Positions 14,421-53,465 of a stretch of 64,000 bases of DNA are shown here, piece by piece. The DNA is taken from the NCBI GenBank assembly GCA_016647705.1, contig CM028336.1, positions 13,338,880 to 13,402,879 on the forward strand, written 5' to 3'. The position numbers and the translations under genes are program-made. Positions within the stretch are counted from its first letter, which is position 1. Each line of letters starts with the position of its first letter. The notes under the pieces are model-generated. The model saw nothing but the letters and a program-made list of their open reading frames with translations. It made no database searches and was not told the DNA's origin. This stretch comes from Eucommia ulmoides. Its lineage: Eukaryota > Streptophyta > Magnoliopsida > Garryales > Eucommiaceae.

Positions 14421-15039
14421 TACATTTGACCTGATTCTTAGCTATCCTAAGATATGTAGGAAAACCTCGGTTAAGTTCAGTCAAAACCATAATCAAACTA
14501 CATTTGGTATTATTCTTAGCTATCCTAAGATATGTAGGAAACTTCCGAGTGGGGTCAGCCAAAAATAGGAGAAATTGATGATCAATATTCTCTACCCCTT
14601 CGTACAACATTCCAAGCTACCCTAGAACGCCATTACGTACTATCATTATCTAGATCAATTACTTTCGGTGATTACTGGGCTAACCCCGAAATACCATTGT
14701 TAGAACTACATTTGACATGAATCTTAGCTATCCAAGGATATGTAGGAAAACCCCTGGTTGGGTTCGAACATAATCAGGAGATGCCAATGAGTCGGCATTC
14801 TCCAAACGCTACGATGTGTTCACTCTAGGACTGGTCGATTGACCCTCCTTAGTAGGACTTATTAGAATTACATTTAACCTAATTCTTAGCTATCCTAATA
14901 TATATATATAGGAAAACCCTAGTTGGGTTCGGTCAAAACCAGGAGATCGTGATGAGTCAGCATTCTCCAAATGCTACGACGTACTTCTCTAAGACTAGTT
15001 AATTAACCCTTCTATGAGAAGATTCCCTTATCTGCTGGG

Positions 15040-15725
15040 TAGGAATTTAGTATTCCTAGTATAAAGGCAGCGATTTCCAGGAACGTTCTTGGCCTTTGCT
15101 TTCCTAAGAATTTTATTTTTCGTAGTGTAGATGCAGTGATTTCCAGGAATATCCTTGGTCTTGGATTTCTAATTGTAGTATTCCTAATGTAGAGGCAGTA
15201 ATTTCTAGGAACATCCATGGACTTCTCTTTCCTAGGAATTTTAGTTTTCGTAGTGTAGATGCAAAGTGCTCACAAGAAAGACCCTGGTCTTCGCTTTCCA
15301 GTTTTAGTAATCCTAGAGTAGAAGCAACGATTCCCAAGAACATCCCTAGCCTTTGCTTTCCTAGGAATTTTACTTTTCATAGTGTAGATGCAGCGATTTT
15401 TAGGAACATCCTTGATCTTTGCTTTCGAGTCTTAGTATTCCTAGTATAGAGATAACAATTCCCATGAAAGTTCTTGGCCTTCGCTTTCCTAGAAATTTAC
15501 AATTTTTGTAGTCTAGATCCAGTGATTCCCAAGAACATCCCTGGCCTTCGCTTTACTGCTTTCCAAGTGTAGATGCAACGATTCCCAAGAATATTTCTGG
15601 ACTTCACTTTACTGCTTTCCTAATGTAGATGTAGCGATTCCCAGGAAAATCCTAAGCATTCGCTTTACTGTTTTCCTAGTTTAGATGAAGTGATGTTCAG
15701 GAATGTTCTTGACTTTGCTTATTTG
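15040..15725 (+). repeat. Second tandem array, about 11 units of about 62 bp
   Basis: A core GTAGATGCAGCGATTCCCAG followed by GAACATCCTTGGCCTTCGC and TTTCCTAG recurs near 15067, 15129, 15195, 15258, 15320, 15388, 15449, 15510, 15573, 15630 and 15686. Units are 70-90 % alike by eye. Minus-strand open frames at 15012-15343 are repeat translations, not genes. Confidence 0.88.
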
Positions 15726-18700
15726 GTTTAAAATTCCTGTCTAGGCACTAGATTCCTTTATACTCCATTATGACTAACCTCGCATGACAAAAAGGTACAG
15801 CTATAGACATCGCATTTTGTCTCACTCATTTAGCTTTCAAAAAGTATCGTGTCTAAAGTGAAAATTCATATAAATTTTAAATTAAGATTTAAAGAGAATG
15901 AATTTCCACCTTTTATTAAATTTGTTACTACAAAAGGATAAAAAACATTAAAAAAATATAAAGTCGTCAATTTGATCGAGATTCTGTATAAACAAAGGTT
16001 TCGAGTCAATTTTGAAATTTCTAAAAGTTAATAGGGACTAAATTAACAATATTGAAAGTAAATTTTTATGAATATCACTTTTAATATGTTTAAATTACTT
16101 TCTAACCTTTAATTTAAAGAAATTTCACTAATTACCATTACTTCCCATTTTGACCCCTGAAACTTTCGTTTTCACCAATTTTGTCTAATTGACAACCAAA
16201 AATATTTGTTTAATTTCATGTTTGGAGTATTAATCTCCTAAATCAATCAATAAAACTTTGATTAGGCTAATGGGTGCCCAAGACACTAAGATTACTAAAG
16301 ACACACTCTCCTAAGCTTAGAAAAAGCATTAGATTCTTTCACCAGTGTGCCTTTAGCAAAGTTGGCATTAAAGTCAAGCACTTAATGCCTGTCTTGTGGA
16401 AATATCTCATCATACCATCATTTTCTAGGGATGTCATGATGCCTACATTAGTAGAATTAGTATGTCATTATTAAAGATCATTAATGGCATTAAATGGAGT
16501 ATTAAATGAAGTCATAAATAACATTAAATGAAGCAATCTTATGAAAGATTTGGTGCATGAACTATCTCATGATGATAAAATGTCATCATTCCATAGGTAA
16601 TTAGTGCCTAAATCTAGTCTAAACTAGCCTTCATCATAGCTAAACATTTAAGGGCATTAAATGTCATTAAATGATATGCTTAATGGATGCATTAAATGGC
16701 ATTTAAGATGCAATATCTTGAAAATATTTTAGAACAAAATCTCATGATGAAACCTAATTGCCTAGGGTAATTAGTACTTAGAACCTAGCTTAACTAACTT
16801 CCATTATGACAAAACCTTAATGACCATTAAATGTAACATTTAATTGAACATTAAATGGAATTTAATGAGCATTTAATAGGAAATATTTGCCTAGATCTTG
16901 ATCATCATGACAAAATACTCCTGATTACTTACATGAGCCTATGTGAATCTTGATCATTGCCTACACCTTCTAGTCATAAATAGCATTAAATAACCAATTA
17001 AAACAAACTGGCTATGCCTACGCACTCCCCAATGCGCAGGCATCTCTTTGTCTATAAAAGGTAGTCTGTTTTCATTTGGAACCAAGCTTTTCCAGAACAC
17101 TTCTCTCTCTAGGTTCGAATTTCTCTCTCGGGTCCATTGATCACCTATGATTTCTACCTCATAAACATACCTTAATTCTTCTAAAAAGGCTCTTGAAAGG
17201 TATTCTTGACACTCTTTTAACAAGAGTTCAAGAAGTTCAAGAACAACCCAGCAAAAAGGAACAAGATATTAAATAAGGAGAAGTAGGAAAAATTACTTAG
17301 GGTAAGTTTTCCTTAGAGTCCTCTTTAAGTTTTCTTTGTTTATTATCGTTTGTTTGTTTCTGCGTAGTGTTCTTTGATTGTATTTTAGTGTCTTAGGCTT
17401 GTACATAGTTAATATAACTTGTTTTTGTGTCGAGAACAACAAGAATATTATGGTATATGCGTAGCATCTTTGGCATTTGTCAAAAACACATGAAACCGAA
17501 CTCAATGAACTTAAAATAAACCACCGACTATAGACTACTAACTACTAACAACTAATATTTAACTTTCTCGCTCTATGCCTTTCTGCGCTAGCCGAGATCA
17601 CAGCCTAGTCCTACATATCAGGCTTGTGGACTGACACCTTTTTATATATAAGCCTAGATCATGGATTGACCCTACGTCTCAGATCATGGGTTGGCACCCT
17701 TTATATATTATTATGTCAAGACCCTTGTGGCTAAAAGGGAGGATAAAGGGAGGTCATCTATTCTTTCGAGGGTAAGTGTCTGCCTTCTTCAAAAACATTT
17801 CCTCATTCTTAGTTACGAGTAGGACCGACACTATATTCTATATTTTCTTTTCTTTTTTACTAACAAAAGTAAAGGTTAACATTAAACTTTCCTAAGCAAG
17901 TAAATTTTGTTGGAATGTTCTTGACAAAATCAAATGTGCGTATCATTTATCATTTGTGTCATGACTTGTTCTTACTTTTCTAAAATAAAAAATAAAAAAG
18001 AGTTTTTACCGTAAGAGTTTTTCAACATGAAAATACTTTGTGTAACTCTAAAAAAAAAATAAACATGTGTCATTGTAAAATATTTTCATAAATAAAAGTT
18101 TTTATATACTTTGTCTATAATAAAACCGTTACTTGTTGTAATGTTTTCCATACTTAAAACATGATTTTCCACATTCCAAATAAAATGTGTTTTTCTTAAA
18201 ATTAGTTTAACCTTTTTTTCTTTTAAAATAAATTAACTAGTTTTGTTAAGATAGGTTTTCTAAATAAAATCCTCCCTGGGGCTAAACTTGTCGATTCTTC
18301 TATAATTGATAGGGGGTCTAAAAGGGGGACATTTTGTTCTTTATCTTTAACGTATTTTATCTGTTACTACTTTCCGTAAATAAATTTTTCTTATTTTCTT
18401 CCATAAAATGCATAAAAAGACAAAAAACATATAAAAATGGGAATTAGTGTGTTAACCAAAATCGGAGAAAATTACTTGGACTAGTTTGATCTTAAAGATT
18501 CATTTAAATTTAGGTACCGTCTTCGAACGGGTGTCTTGAGGTGCCTAATACCTTCTCCGAGCATAACCGACCCCCTAACTTAAAAGAACTCTCTAGTAAA
18601 AACTTAGTATTTTTGGAGTCAAAACTTGGGCCTTTTCATAAAATAAAAAATGATTTCAAAAAAATACTGGTAACCTAACACACTATTTAACTCAATGACA

Positions 18701-18895
18701 GGTGGTGACTCTATTTTTTAAATAAATCTCGACCCAAAGAACGTTTTCAAAATTGGCACCTAGAAAAGCCCTTGAAACTATGTTTTCTAAAATGAATGGA
18801 TTTTTTAGGATTTCGAGAGGGAGGCAACCAAAACCTTATTTTTCTCTTCTTCTCGCTTTCTTGTTCCTCCTTTCCAAAATTTGGGGTGCGTCAAT
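15726..18895 (+). repeat. Ty3/gypsy (Tat/Ogre-like) LTR, promoter and R/U5 part (copy 2)
   Basis: A plus-strand TATA box (17053-17060) and downstream sequence matching copy 1 at 2691-3688 indicate a plus-oriented LTR that ends near 18895 in TTTGGGGTGCGTCA. The U3 part contains eight ATTAAATG words (16488-16860). With the arrays at 11.1-15.7 kb the LTR may reach 7-8 kb, but I could not find its 5' end. No gag or pol is visible after 18895, so it could be a solo or truncated LTR. Confidence 0.55.
17053..17060 (+). promoter_or_regulatory. Putative gypsy LTR TATA box
   Basis: TATAAAAG follows GTC and is followed about 45 bp later by a CTCTCTCT-rich leader. This is a typical plant core promoter arrangement for an LTR. 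Confidence 0.55.
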
Positions 18896-19502
18896 TGTCT
18901 CCTTCCGACATCGGTGGTCACAATGCTTACCTGAACCAATGGACTTCAGTTGTTTCTCAATTTTTGGATCGTCATGAAAGACGTCTTATTGTGCCTTCTT
19001 TTTGGTATGCTGCGAGACTCGATCATCTTGTTGGTCCTTTTTTGAGTCCTTCTCCCATCATGGCAGTTGTAGTAGAGTCTCTGGGGTGTCAACTTCTTCA
19101 TCTCAGTCATTCTCTATGGAGACTTATTTGGATTGTTGCCTTTGTGCCTCTGCCATCTACTCTACCAGGGCCTGAAACTCTTTGATTTGTTGGCTTACAA
19201 CCGCAATCTCTTTTGTGGAGGGACGACATACTGGGAGATCGCCATTTAAGTTGTCGAACACCATATCTTTGTTCGTTTTATGTCTTGACCTCTGTTAAGG
19301 AATTAAACGAGTAACTTTTTGTATCTTTCTCATACACGGTGCTAAATGATGTTACCATCTCCACTTTACAAAAACACACAAACAAAACCTACAACAACCG
19401 TAAGGCTCAGGAAGACCAGTATAGTGTTGGCCAAAGACCCTTCAACGGGAGAGTAAGTTAATATGTTCTAAGATAGAAAAAGAGTTATATCTTCTACCAT
19501 TG

Positions 19503-19558
<56 letters not shown>

Positions 19559-19639
19559 TAATTCAGAATTAAAACTAAACAAACACAAGCAAGTTACTTT
19601 GGGCATATTTAAAAGGCCATTTTGTTCATTTCCTCAAAC
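18896..19639. other. Unassigned region containing a (TA)n microsatellite
   Basis: The sequence after the presumed LTR end has a plus-strand open frame to 19185 with no motif I recognise. A (TA)n tract of about 50 bp lies at 19506-19556. The piece near 19410-19450 looks like general plant repeat sequence. Confidence 0.4.
19506..19556. repeat. (TA)n microsatellite
   Basis: About 25 uninterrupted TA units. Confidence 0.97.
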
Positions 19640-20710
19640 AAGATGTCTTCAAAGTCCGTAGTAGGGGTTTCTAGGAACTTTAGGGTACAATCCCCTTTCT
19701 CTCTCCTTTTGACCAAGATATCAGCACATCGATTGGTTTATCTAGAGGCAAACTGCAGCTTTTTGTTATTCAGCACGAGGAGTCTTCTACATTCTTCAAT
19801 AACATCTTTGTATCTATGCTCATCAGGGGCATGGGTTTCATATGAGCGTTACATCTGTCGAGTCCATTTCAACCATAACTCTTGGGTAGTCCCTATTGGC
19901 AAGAATTTTGATTCCCATAACTAGACTTTAGATTTCTGCTTCCAGTGTCGTGCAGTTTTCCAAGCAGCCATAATAACCCATTTTCCAAGCTTCGAGATTA
20001 TCTCAGCAAGTCTCCAATGCCACCTTTTCCAGGGTTACCTTTTGCATTCTCATTTGTATTGAACTTAAGAAAACCTGCCAAAGAATAAGCCTAAGTAAGT
20101 CTCAGAAAAGATAAACCATTTAGTATGTTTGATTCTAAGAAAGATTTGGAGAGGTCATGATTGTAATTTGCAATTCTAATTAGAGTGAAAGAAAGGGAAT
20201 TGCAAGCACCTTCAATAACTTCTTTGTTTCCATCCTTCCAAATTTGTCAAATAGTAGCAATGAACAAGTAGAACTTAGGGTTAGAAAAACTCCCTTTTAG
20301 ATTAAATTTGATCCAGTCCAATATATCTTCATGAGAGGCAGGGCACCTAAAACTTGAACAACCAATTTGATCCCACACAAACTATAGCTTTAGGGAAAGT
20401 TCTAATGGCATAAAACATGTTTTCAATAGCTCCAAAGCATCTTTGACAAATACTGGACACATCATTGCATCTACAAGCTCAGAAAGAATTAGTGACTAAT
20501 CTTTTCTGAAAAACTATCCAAATGAAGAACTTTATGTTTTGGAGAATTTTTAATCTCCAATTCCAATTCCATTTACTTAAGGAATCATCAATATGGTCAT
20601 TTTCATTCAAAATAGAATAGGCAAATTTAATAGAGAAGCATCTAGAATTCCCAAGAAACCAAAGAGGTTTATCATCTCCATAAAAATCAGGGGCCATTTC
20701 TAAGATTAAA
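19640..20710 (-). pseudogene. LINE retrotransposon 3' fragment (zf-RVT and RNase H-like)
   Basis: On the minus strand, 20479-20697 encodes the zinc-binding region found after plant LINE reverse transcriptases: a WFLGNSRCFSIKFAY strand, then WRLKILQNIKFFIWIV and RLVTNSF. Further on, FYLFIATI and QIWKDGNKEVI (about 20225-20280) are separated by a TGA where Trp is usual. About 19690-19830 holds a decayed plant-type RNase H (HRYKDVIEECRRLL, then NRCADILVKR). Stops and frame changes throughout show it is dead. The reverse transcriptase core and endonuclease are absent, cut off at the right by the Harbinger insertion site or earlier loss. Confidence 0.78.
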
Positions 20711-20728
20711 TTTTCTATATCCTCATTA

Positions 20729-20749
20729 GAGTATCTCCGAGAGATGTGC
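20729..20749 (+). repeat. Harbinger left terminal inverted repeat
   Basis: This 21-bp end pairs with the reverse complement of 23003-23023, with about 16 of 21 bases equal. It is preceded by the TTA target duplication. Confidence 0.85.
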
Positions 20750-21140
20750 TAAAATTTGGTGTGCCATTTACCCAAATGGCACACCAAAAGCACAAATGGC
20801 ACACCCAAAAAAAAAAAAAAAAAGCACTCCAATAGATGTGTTATTTGGGTGTGTCATTTTTTTTAATTAAAAACTAAAATTAACATATTAATTTAATTTA
20901 ATTTTGAGATTTCAATTTAACCGCTAAACATTAGTTTTTAGTTTCAAATTAAAGAATAAAATTTAAAATTAATTAAAATTTTAATTTTTAATTAATCCGC
21001 CAAAAGATATAATTAACTAAAACACAAAAATTATAATTTTCGATTTTAATTGAATTTGATGAATGCATTAATTGACTATATGAAAAATACATGACTAACA
21101 TATAGACTGCATAACTACATTCTTCAAAATAAAAAATACC

Positions 21141-22144
21141 TTACAACTTTAAACCCATCTCTTTAATGATTTCCATTTTTAGACTATCATAATACTGAGC
21201 AGAGACAGGATCCAAGTTACAAGTATCGATTTGCATTATACGATTGCGTTTAGCTCTTTTCTCCATTTTTTTTTTTTCTTTTCCAAGTTCTAACTGCACG
21301 GCATGTTGTCTTAACTGTTGGGCATGTAGATCTTGTGTCTCACGAGCTCGTTCAGCTCTACTATTTTTCATTTTCAACTTATCTTCTCTAAATTTATTTA
21401 AAACATCTGTAGCATCTCTTACTTCTGCAGCGTCCATTAATTTTACCTTTGACTTGTTTCTTGGAGGCTTTTCTGCCTAGAAGCCTTTCTTGGGTTACTC
21501 TAATTTCATGATCATCTCCTAAATTAATACAATCTGGACTTGCAGCAGGAGATGTAGCGAGACTTAAACTTGAGTAACTTTTTTGCTTTTTGCTACCACT
21601 CGATAGGAGATCAGTCCATTTGCGTTCACTTTTGAGAATTTCCCAACAATGCTCGTACATGAATTTTTTGTTGGATTCTGCAATATACAATTCTTTTGCT
21701 TTAAGAAGTTGCAAAAACACAAAAATAACATTAAAATTTAAAATATAATTTTGAAATTTATTATTTCTATCCAAAATGTATTACCATGCTTTGGTCAGTA
21801 TGACTGCTTTGATAAGTTTTTTGAATCAAGCTATGATATCAAATAAATTTAGCACAATGTTTATTAATATCTTGTCATCGGCTCATAATAGATGCTTAAT
21901 TGTGCCCAAATTCAGCTCCTCCATTCATGTTGAAGTATTCATGTATTCTCTTCCAAAACGTATTGTGTTGTTGACTACTACCCGTGATCGGATCTTTGCT
22001 TGTGTTCAGCCAACCAGAAACAATAAGAATATCCTCGATAGGATTGAAATTTTTCACTCTTTGTGCCTTCTTAGTCGTTGATCTCTCTATATTTTCATTG
22101 TGGTGGATTGGTTCAATTTCAGGTTGATCTTCAAAAAAAACCAT
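21141..22144 (-). pseudogene. Harbinger ORF1: Myb/trihelix-like protein with NAM-associated C-terminal domain
   Basis: Read on the minus strand from the ATG at 22144, the protein has a Myb/SANT-like segment with EDILIVSGWLNTSKDPITGS, then HNTFWKRIHEYF (about 21900-22050), as in the DNA-binding helper protein of plant PIF/Harbinger elements. After in-frame stops near 21895 and a probable intron ending near 21755, a second part reads KFMYEHCWEILKSERKW and LLGRKASKKQ. A frame change near 21430 leads to a charged coiled-coil tail (DVLNKFREDKLKMKNSR) ending YDSLKMEIIKEMGL at 21141. In active elements this protein works with the DDE transposase at the terminal repeats. Here it is a pseudogene, and the transposase is missing. 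Confidence 0.8.
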
Positions 22145-23002
22145 CTAAAAGAAGACTAGTGTAATAATGATTTGGTTCAGAATCCATTTACATATATTAA
22201 ATTAAAGTAAATAAATCGGATAAATAACAGCTAAACATGAAAAAAAACAGAAACATTAATCAATTAAACATAGAAAAAATAATTAAACAAATTAATCAAT
22301 TCAACATAAATTAAATTAACATAAACAAATGAATGATTTTTTTTTATTAGCCCAGCCCCTAGCCCACAGCCCATTCTCCAAATTAAATTAACATTGCCCA
22401 TTCCCTAATTCAATCAAATGTAATTAGCCTAGCCCATAATCTAAATTAACATAACCCAAGTGTTAATCCAACCCATTTGGCAACAGCCGCTTCACAACGC
22501 ACAAAAGAAGGTCGACTAAATTGTTTTGCCCTAATTCTCACAAATCGATCGAAATACACACACACACACAGAAGATCGACCTTCGACTACGACGACAGCT
22601 TGCGGGGACGACGGTTGCGACAGAGACGGCAGCTTGTAGAGATAGCTTCTCGATCTGGTTTGTGACGGTTGTGCGGTGGACGCTTGCGATGGATTTGGTT
22701 CGGCGAACTGTGGTCGATGCTTGCGACTCAAACTTGCGATGGATGCTTGCGATGCTTTTCGATTTGGTTGGTTTCATTTTCATTTGCTTGTTCCTACATT
22801 ATTAATTTATAGACTAATATTTTATTTTATTTTCAAATTGGGATTCTGATTTTCAAATTTTGGACCGTTGGAATAATTTTTGCTACTCCAACGGTAGCTG
22901 TGCCAAATATGGCACAGCAAAACTGGTGTGCCAAAAATGGCACACCACATAACACAACTGTTGGAGCTCATTTTTAGCTTCAAAAATGTCATTTTTAGGA
23001 TG

Positions 23003-23023
23003 GCACAATTCTTGGAGATGCTC
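23003..23023 (-). repeat. Harbinger right terminal inverted repeat
   Basis: Partner of the left inverted repeat, followed directly by TTA at 23024-23026. Confidence 0.85.
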
Positions 23024-23026
23024 TTA

Positions 23027-23715
23027 GATGCATAAATCAAAGAGGTTTATCATCTCCTATATATATATATATATATAGCACTCACACCATACACCTTGAT
23101 TTCGGAAAGAAATACACCGAATTCCCGTGTAATATTCATCGAACTAACTCATCTACTACATTGAATTCACTTAATCCAAGGTGAACTGCACAACTACCAA
23201 CAGCCTACTCCCAATTGGGCCATCCACACACTCAGGCCCATTATCGTACTCGAGTACACAAGGCGGGTATTCCTTTCCCTCGAAGATCAAATGGATGTCG
23301 TTTGAATGTTCTTTTGACCGTCCAAGATTTTAAATGAATATGTGACGTGATTTTTACTTCAAAGCTGTAGCTGTGTTCATTGCCCAGGCCGCCCGCAAAG
23401 ACAATTAGACACGAAAAACAAATTCATGAATACACGAAAAAATAATTAAAACTTGAAGGAAGGAACAATATACAAGGTCAAACTTTACGATTTAGCCAAA
23501 TAGCATCATAAGAAGTGTTTGAATTGTATTTACAACTTGCTAGTTAAATTTGGCTGCACGTTATTCATCATCTTACATACAGAGTTGTTCTACAGATCGC
23601 ATTCCATGCCCTAAATATTATCTATATTTCGAAAAGGCATAAATTACTAGGTGAGAGTAGGGAAAAAAAAAAAAAAAAAGAGAGAGAGAGACACCTTCAA
23701 CTATGGATCCAACCT
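23027..23715 (-). other. 3' flank and 3' UTR of the HAM1-like gene
   Basis: This follows the stop codon of the acetyltransferase on the minus strand. The first 70 bases include a CT-rich run and a poly-T tract (as read on minus). I see no clear AATAAA signal. A short (AT)n run lies at about 23058-23080, next to a 20-bp copy of LINE sequence. Confidence 0.45.
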
Positions 23716-51927
<28,212 letters not shown>

Positions 51928-52076
51928 CTTCTCTCAGAAAACAAATGGAAAAAGATGCATACATTTCAAAAGGTTTATTTATGCCGTTTATAACGCCCCC
52001 TAATTTTGCAAAAATGCCTTAAAACCGGATACCAGATTTTCTTTTGAAATTTTTCTCCATAAACCCCCTTCTAAAA
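51928..52076 (-). promoter_or_regulatory. Proximal promoter and 5' UTR of the HAM1-like gene
   Basis: Only about 150 bp separate the ATG from repeat-derived DNA. On the minus strand a TTATAAAC word (51986-51993) and a CATAAATAAA word (51974-51983) are TATA-like, about 45-65 bases before the ATG. No other element is clear, and the real promoter may extend into the repeats. Confidence 0.35.
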
Positions 52077-52250
52077 TCAAACAATTTTTTAAAACCTAAT
52101 CAAATAAAATTTTATTATTTTTAAAAAATAATTAATACCAACTCTTTTTAAAAAATTTAATGAATATACTATACTTAAACATCTCCCACAATTAGACCAA
52201 ATTTTAATGAATATACTTTGACACATTCATTTATTTTTATTTTGAGAGAA
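52077..52250 (+). repeat. Direct repeat R1, left side of the MULE
   Basis: TTTTAAAACCTAATCAAATA, then CTCTTTTTAAAAAATTTAATG and a CTTAAACATCTCC-type word match R2 at 62355-62540 nearly base for base over about 130 bp. Similarity then continues with TACTTTGACACA after a gap of about 30 bp in R1. Confidence 0.88.
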
Positions 52251-53282
52251 CTCCAAATTTTACACATAAAATACACACGTACGGCTAGGGATTTGCTAGA
52301 GATCTCTTAGGTATTTTTAGAAACTACAATCAAGCTAATCAAGGAAGAATCAAATAAATTCATTCACCAAGCTACAAAAATGAAAAAAATTATTGTTCAC
52401 ATTTCTCATGCCCTAAATTCTAAGAAGATAATCAAGGCAATTACAACACTCAAAATCGGACACACACACCGACAGTGTCAACGACGGTGATGGTCAGCAT
52501 TACCGGTGACAAGATCGGCAGCAACGACATCGGCAGTTGAGCAGCAAATCTTGATTCCCAGGTTGCGTTTCTTACATGTATTTATCAGTTTATAAGTTAT
52601 TTGTTACTATTTTGAAAAATTAGGGACAAAAACATGAACCAATTTTTTGTTTTCATCTTAAAATGATTGGATAAAACCTTGAAACATAACAGATTGTTGT
52701 GGTTTTTTTCCCATCTGTTTGAAAATTTGATACATCTGTGTCCAACGGATTAATCTGTTGCGAACAAACCATCTATATAAGAGTTGCGAGGCACCCCCCC
52801 CTGTTTGTTGCGAAGTATACATAGAGTCACTATGGTATTCTCCAATCTACTTCAAAAATTATATTTACTGATACAAAATTACAAATTATTTCAAGTTCTT
52901 TGATATCCTGACTTAAAGTTTTGAATTGTTAACTTGTATGAACTTAGGTTTATTAAAGCAACCCTAACAGATCTGTTCTGGCAAGGCGACAAAGAATTTC
53001 TTATGAATCAACAAATCTTTTTTTTGCAAATCTCTAATGCAACAAAAAGTTGCAGAAATCCTTTTGCACTTTTCAGTGATTATTCGACATTTTTTTGAGG
53101 AATTAACAAGAGAAGGGGGAAACATCTCCTTTCGATAAATGAGAGAGACTGCTTATCACAGAAAAAAAAATTAGAAATCTCCCACATTTCCCAAATTTAG
53201 GAAAAAAAAATTGATTTAATGGGAGCGGAATCTGTTTAAAAGTCACTGTGCATTTTTTATTTGAGTGAATATTGATGTGCAA

Positions 53283-53450
53283 TTATAATCAATTGAACAT
53301 TATTCAACATTTATAATTGGTTGAATATTTACTGTACAGTTATAATTGGTTAAATATTTATTGTACAATTATAATCAGTTAAATAATTGATATACATTTT
53401 ATAATTGGTTAATTGTTTTGCTATATAGTTATAATTGTTGAATATTTTCT
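53283..53450 (+). repeat. Six-unit 28-30 bp tandem array before the MULE transposase
   Basis: Units start at 53283, 53311, 53340, 53369, 53399 and 53429. The consensus starts TTATAATTGGTTAAATAT and ends TTACTGTACAG. The array ends about 15 bp before the transposase ATG at 53466. Confidence 0.9.
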
Positions 53451-53465
53451 TATTTTGACCAGGAA

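Larger units (their letters stand above)
11080..14960 (+). repeat. Degenerate tandem array of a GATACGTAGGCAACCC-type motif
   Basis: About 20 diverged units share three blocks: GAACTACRTTTGACCTRATTC, then GATAYGTAGGMAACCC, then GGGTTCGGTCA, spaced so that a unit is about 70-100 bp. Clear cores occur near 11990, 12090, 12184, 12856, 13110, 13190, 13330, 13428, 13664, 14126, 14200, 14450, 14530 and 14735. A second motif, CTAGGGCACATTTTATC-like, recurs near 11745, 12460, 12590, 13730 and 13860. The same units occur three times in the gypsy-like LTR at 2820-3110, so the array most likely belongs to the U3 of a very long gypsy LTR. Confidence 0.75.
20729..23023 (-). mobile_element. PIF/Harbinger DNA transposon carrying only the Myb-like ORF
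   Basis: The element is bounded by imperfect terminal inverted repeats, GAGTATCTCCGAGAGATGTGC at the left and GAGCATCTCCAAGAATTGTGC (reverse complement of the right end), and flanked by TTA on both sides (20726-20728 and 23024-23026), the hallmark target duplication of PIF/Harbinger. Subterminal repeats of GGTGTGCCATTTnnnGGCACACC type lie inside both ends. It is about 2.3 kb and contains the Myb/SANT-like helper gene on the minus strand but no DDE transposase, so it would be non-autonomous. Confidence 0.88.

Noticed and set aside
15012-15343. Minus-strand open frames with repeated FLEITASTL-like words
   Set aside because: The protein repeats mirror the 62-bp DNA array; no start context, family or conserved length supports a gene.
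22477-22805. Four overlapping open frames in the right part of the Harbinger element
   Set aside because: They lie upstream of the helper gene ATG, overlap each other on both strands and have no recognised domain.
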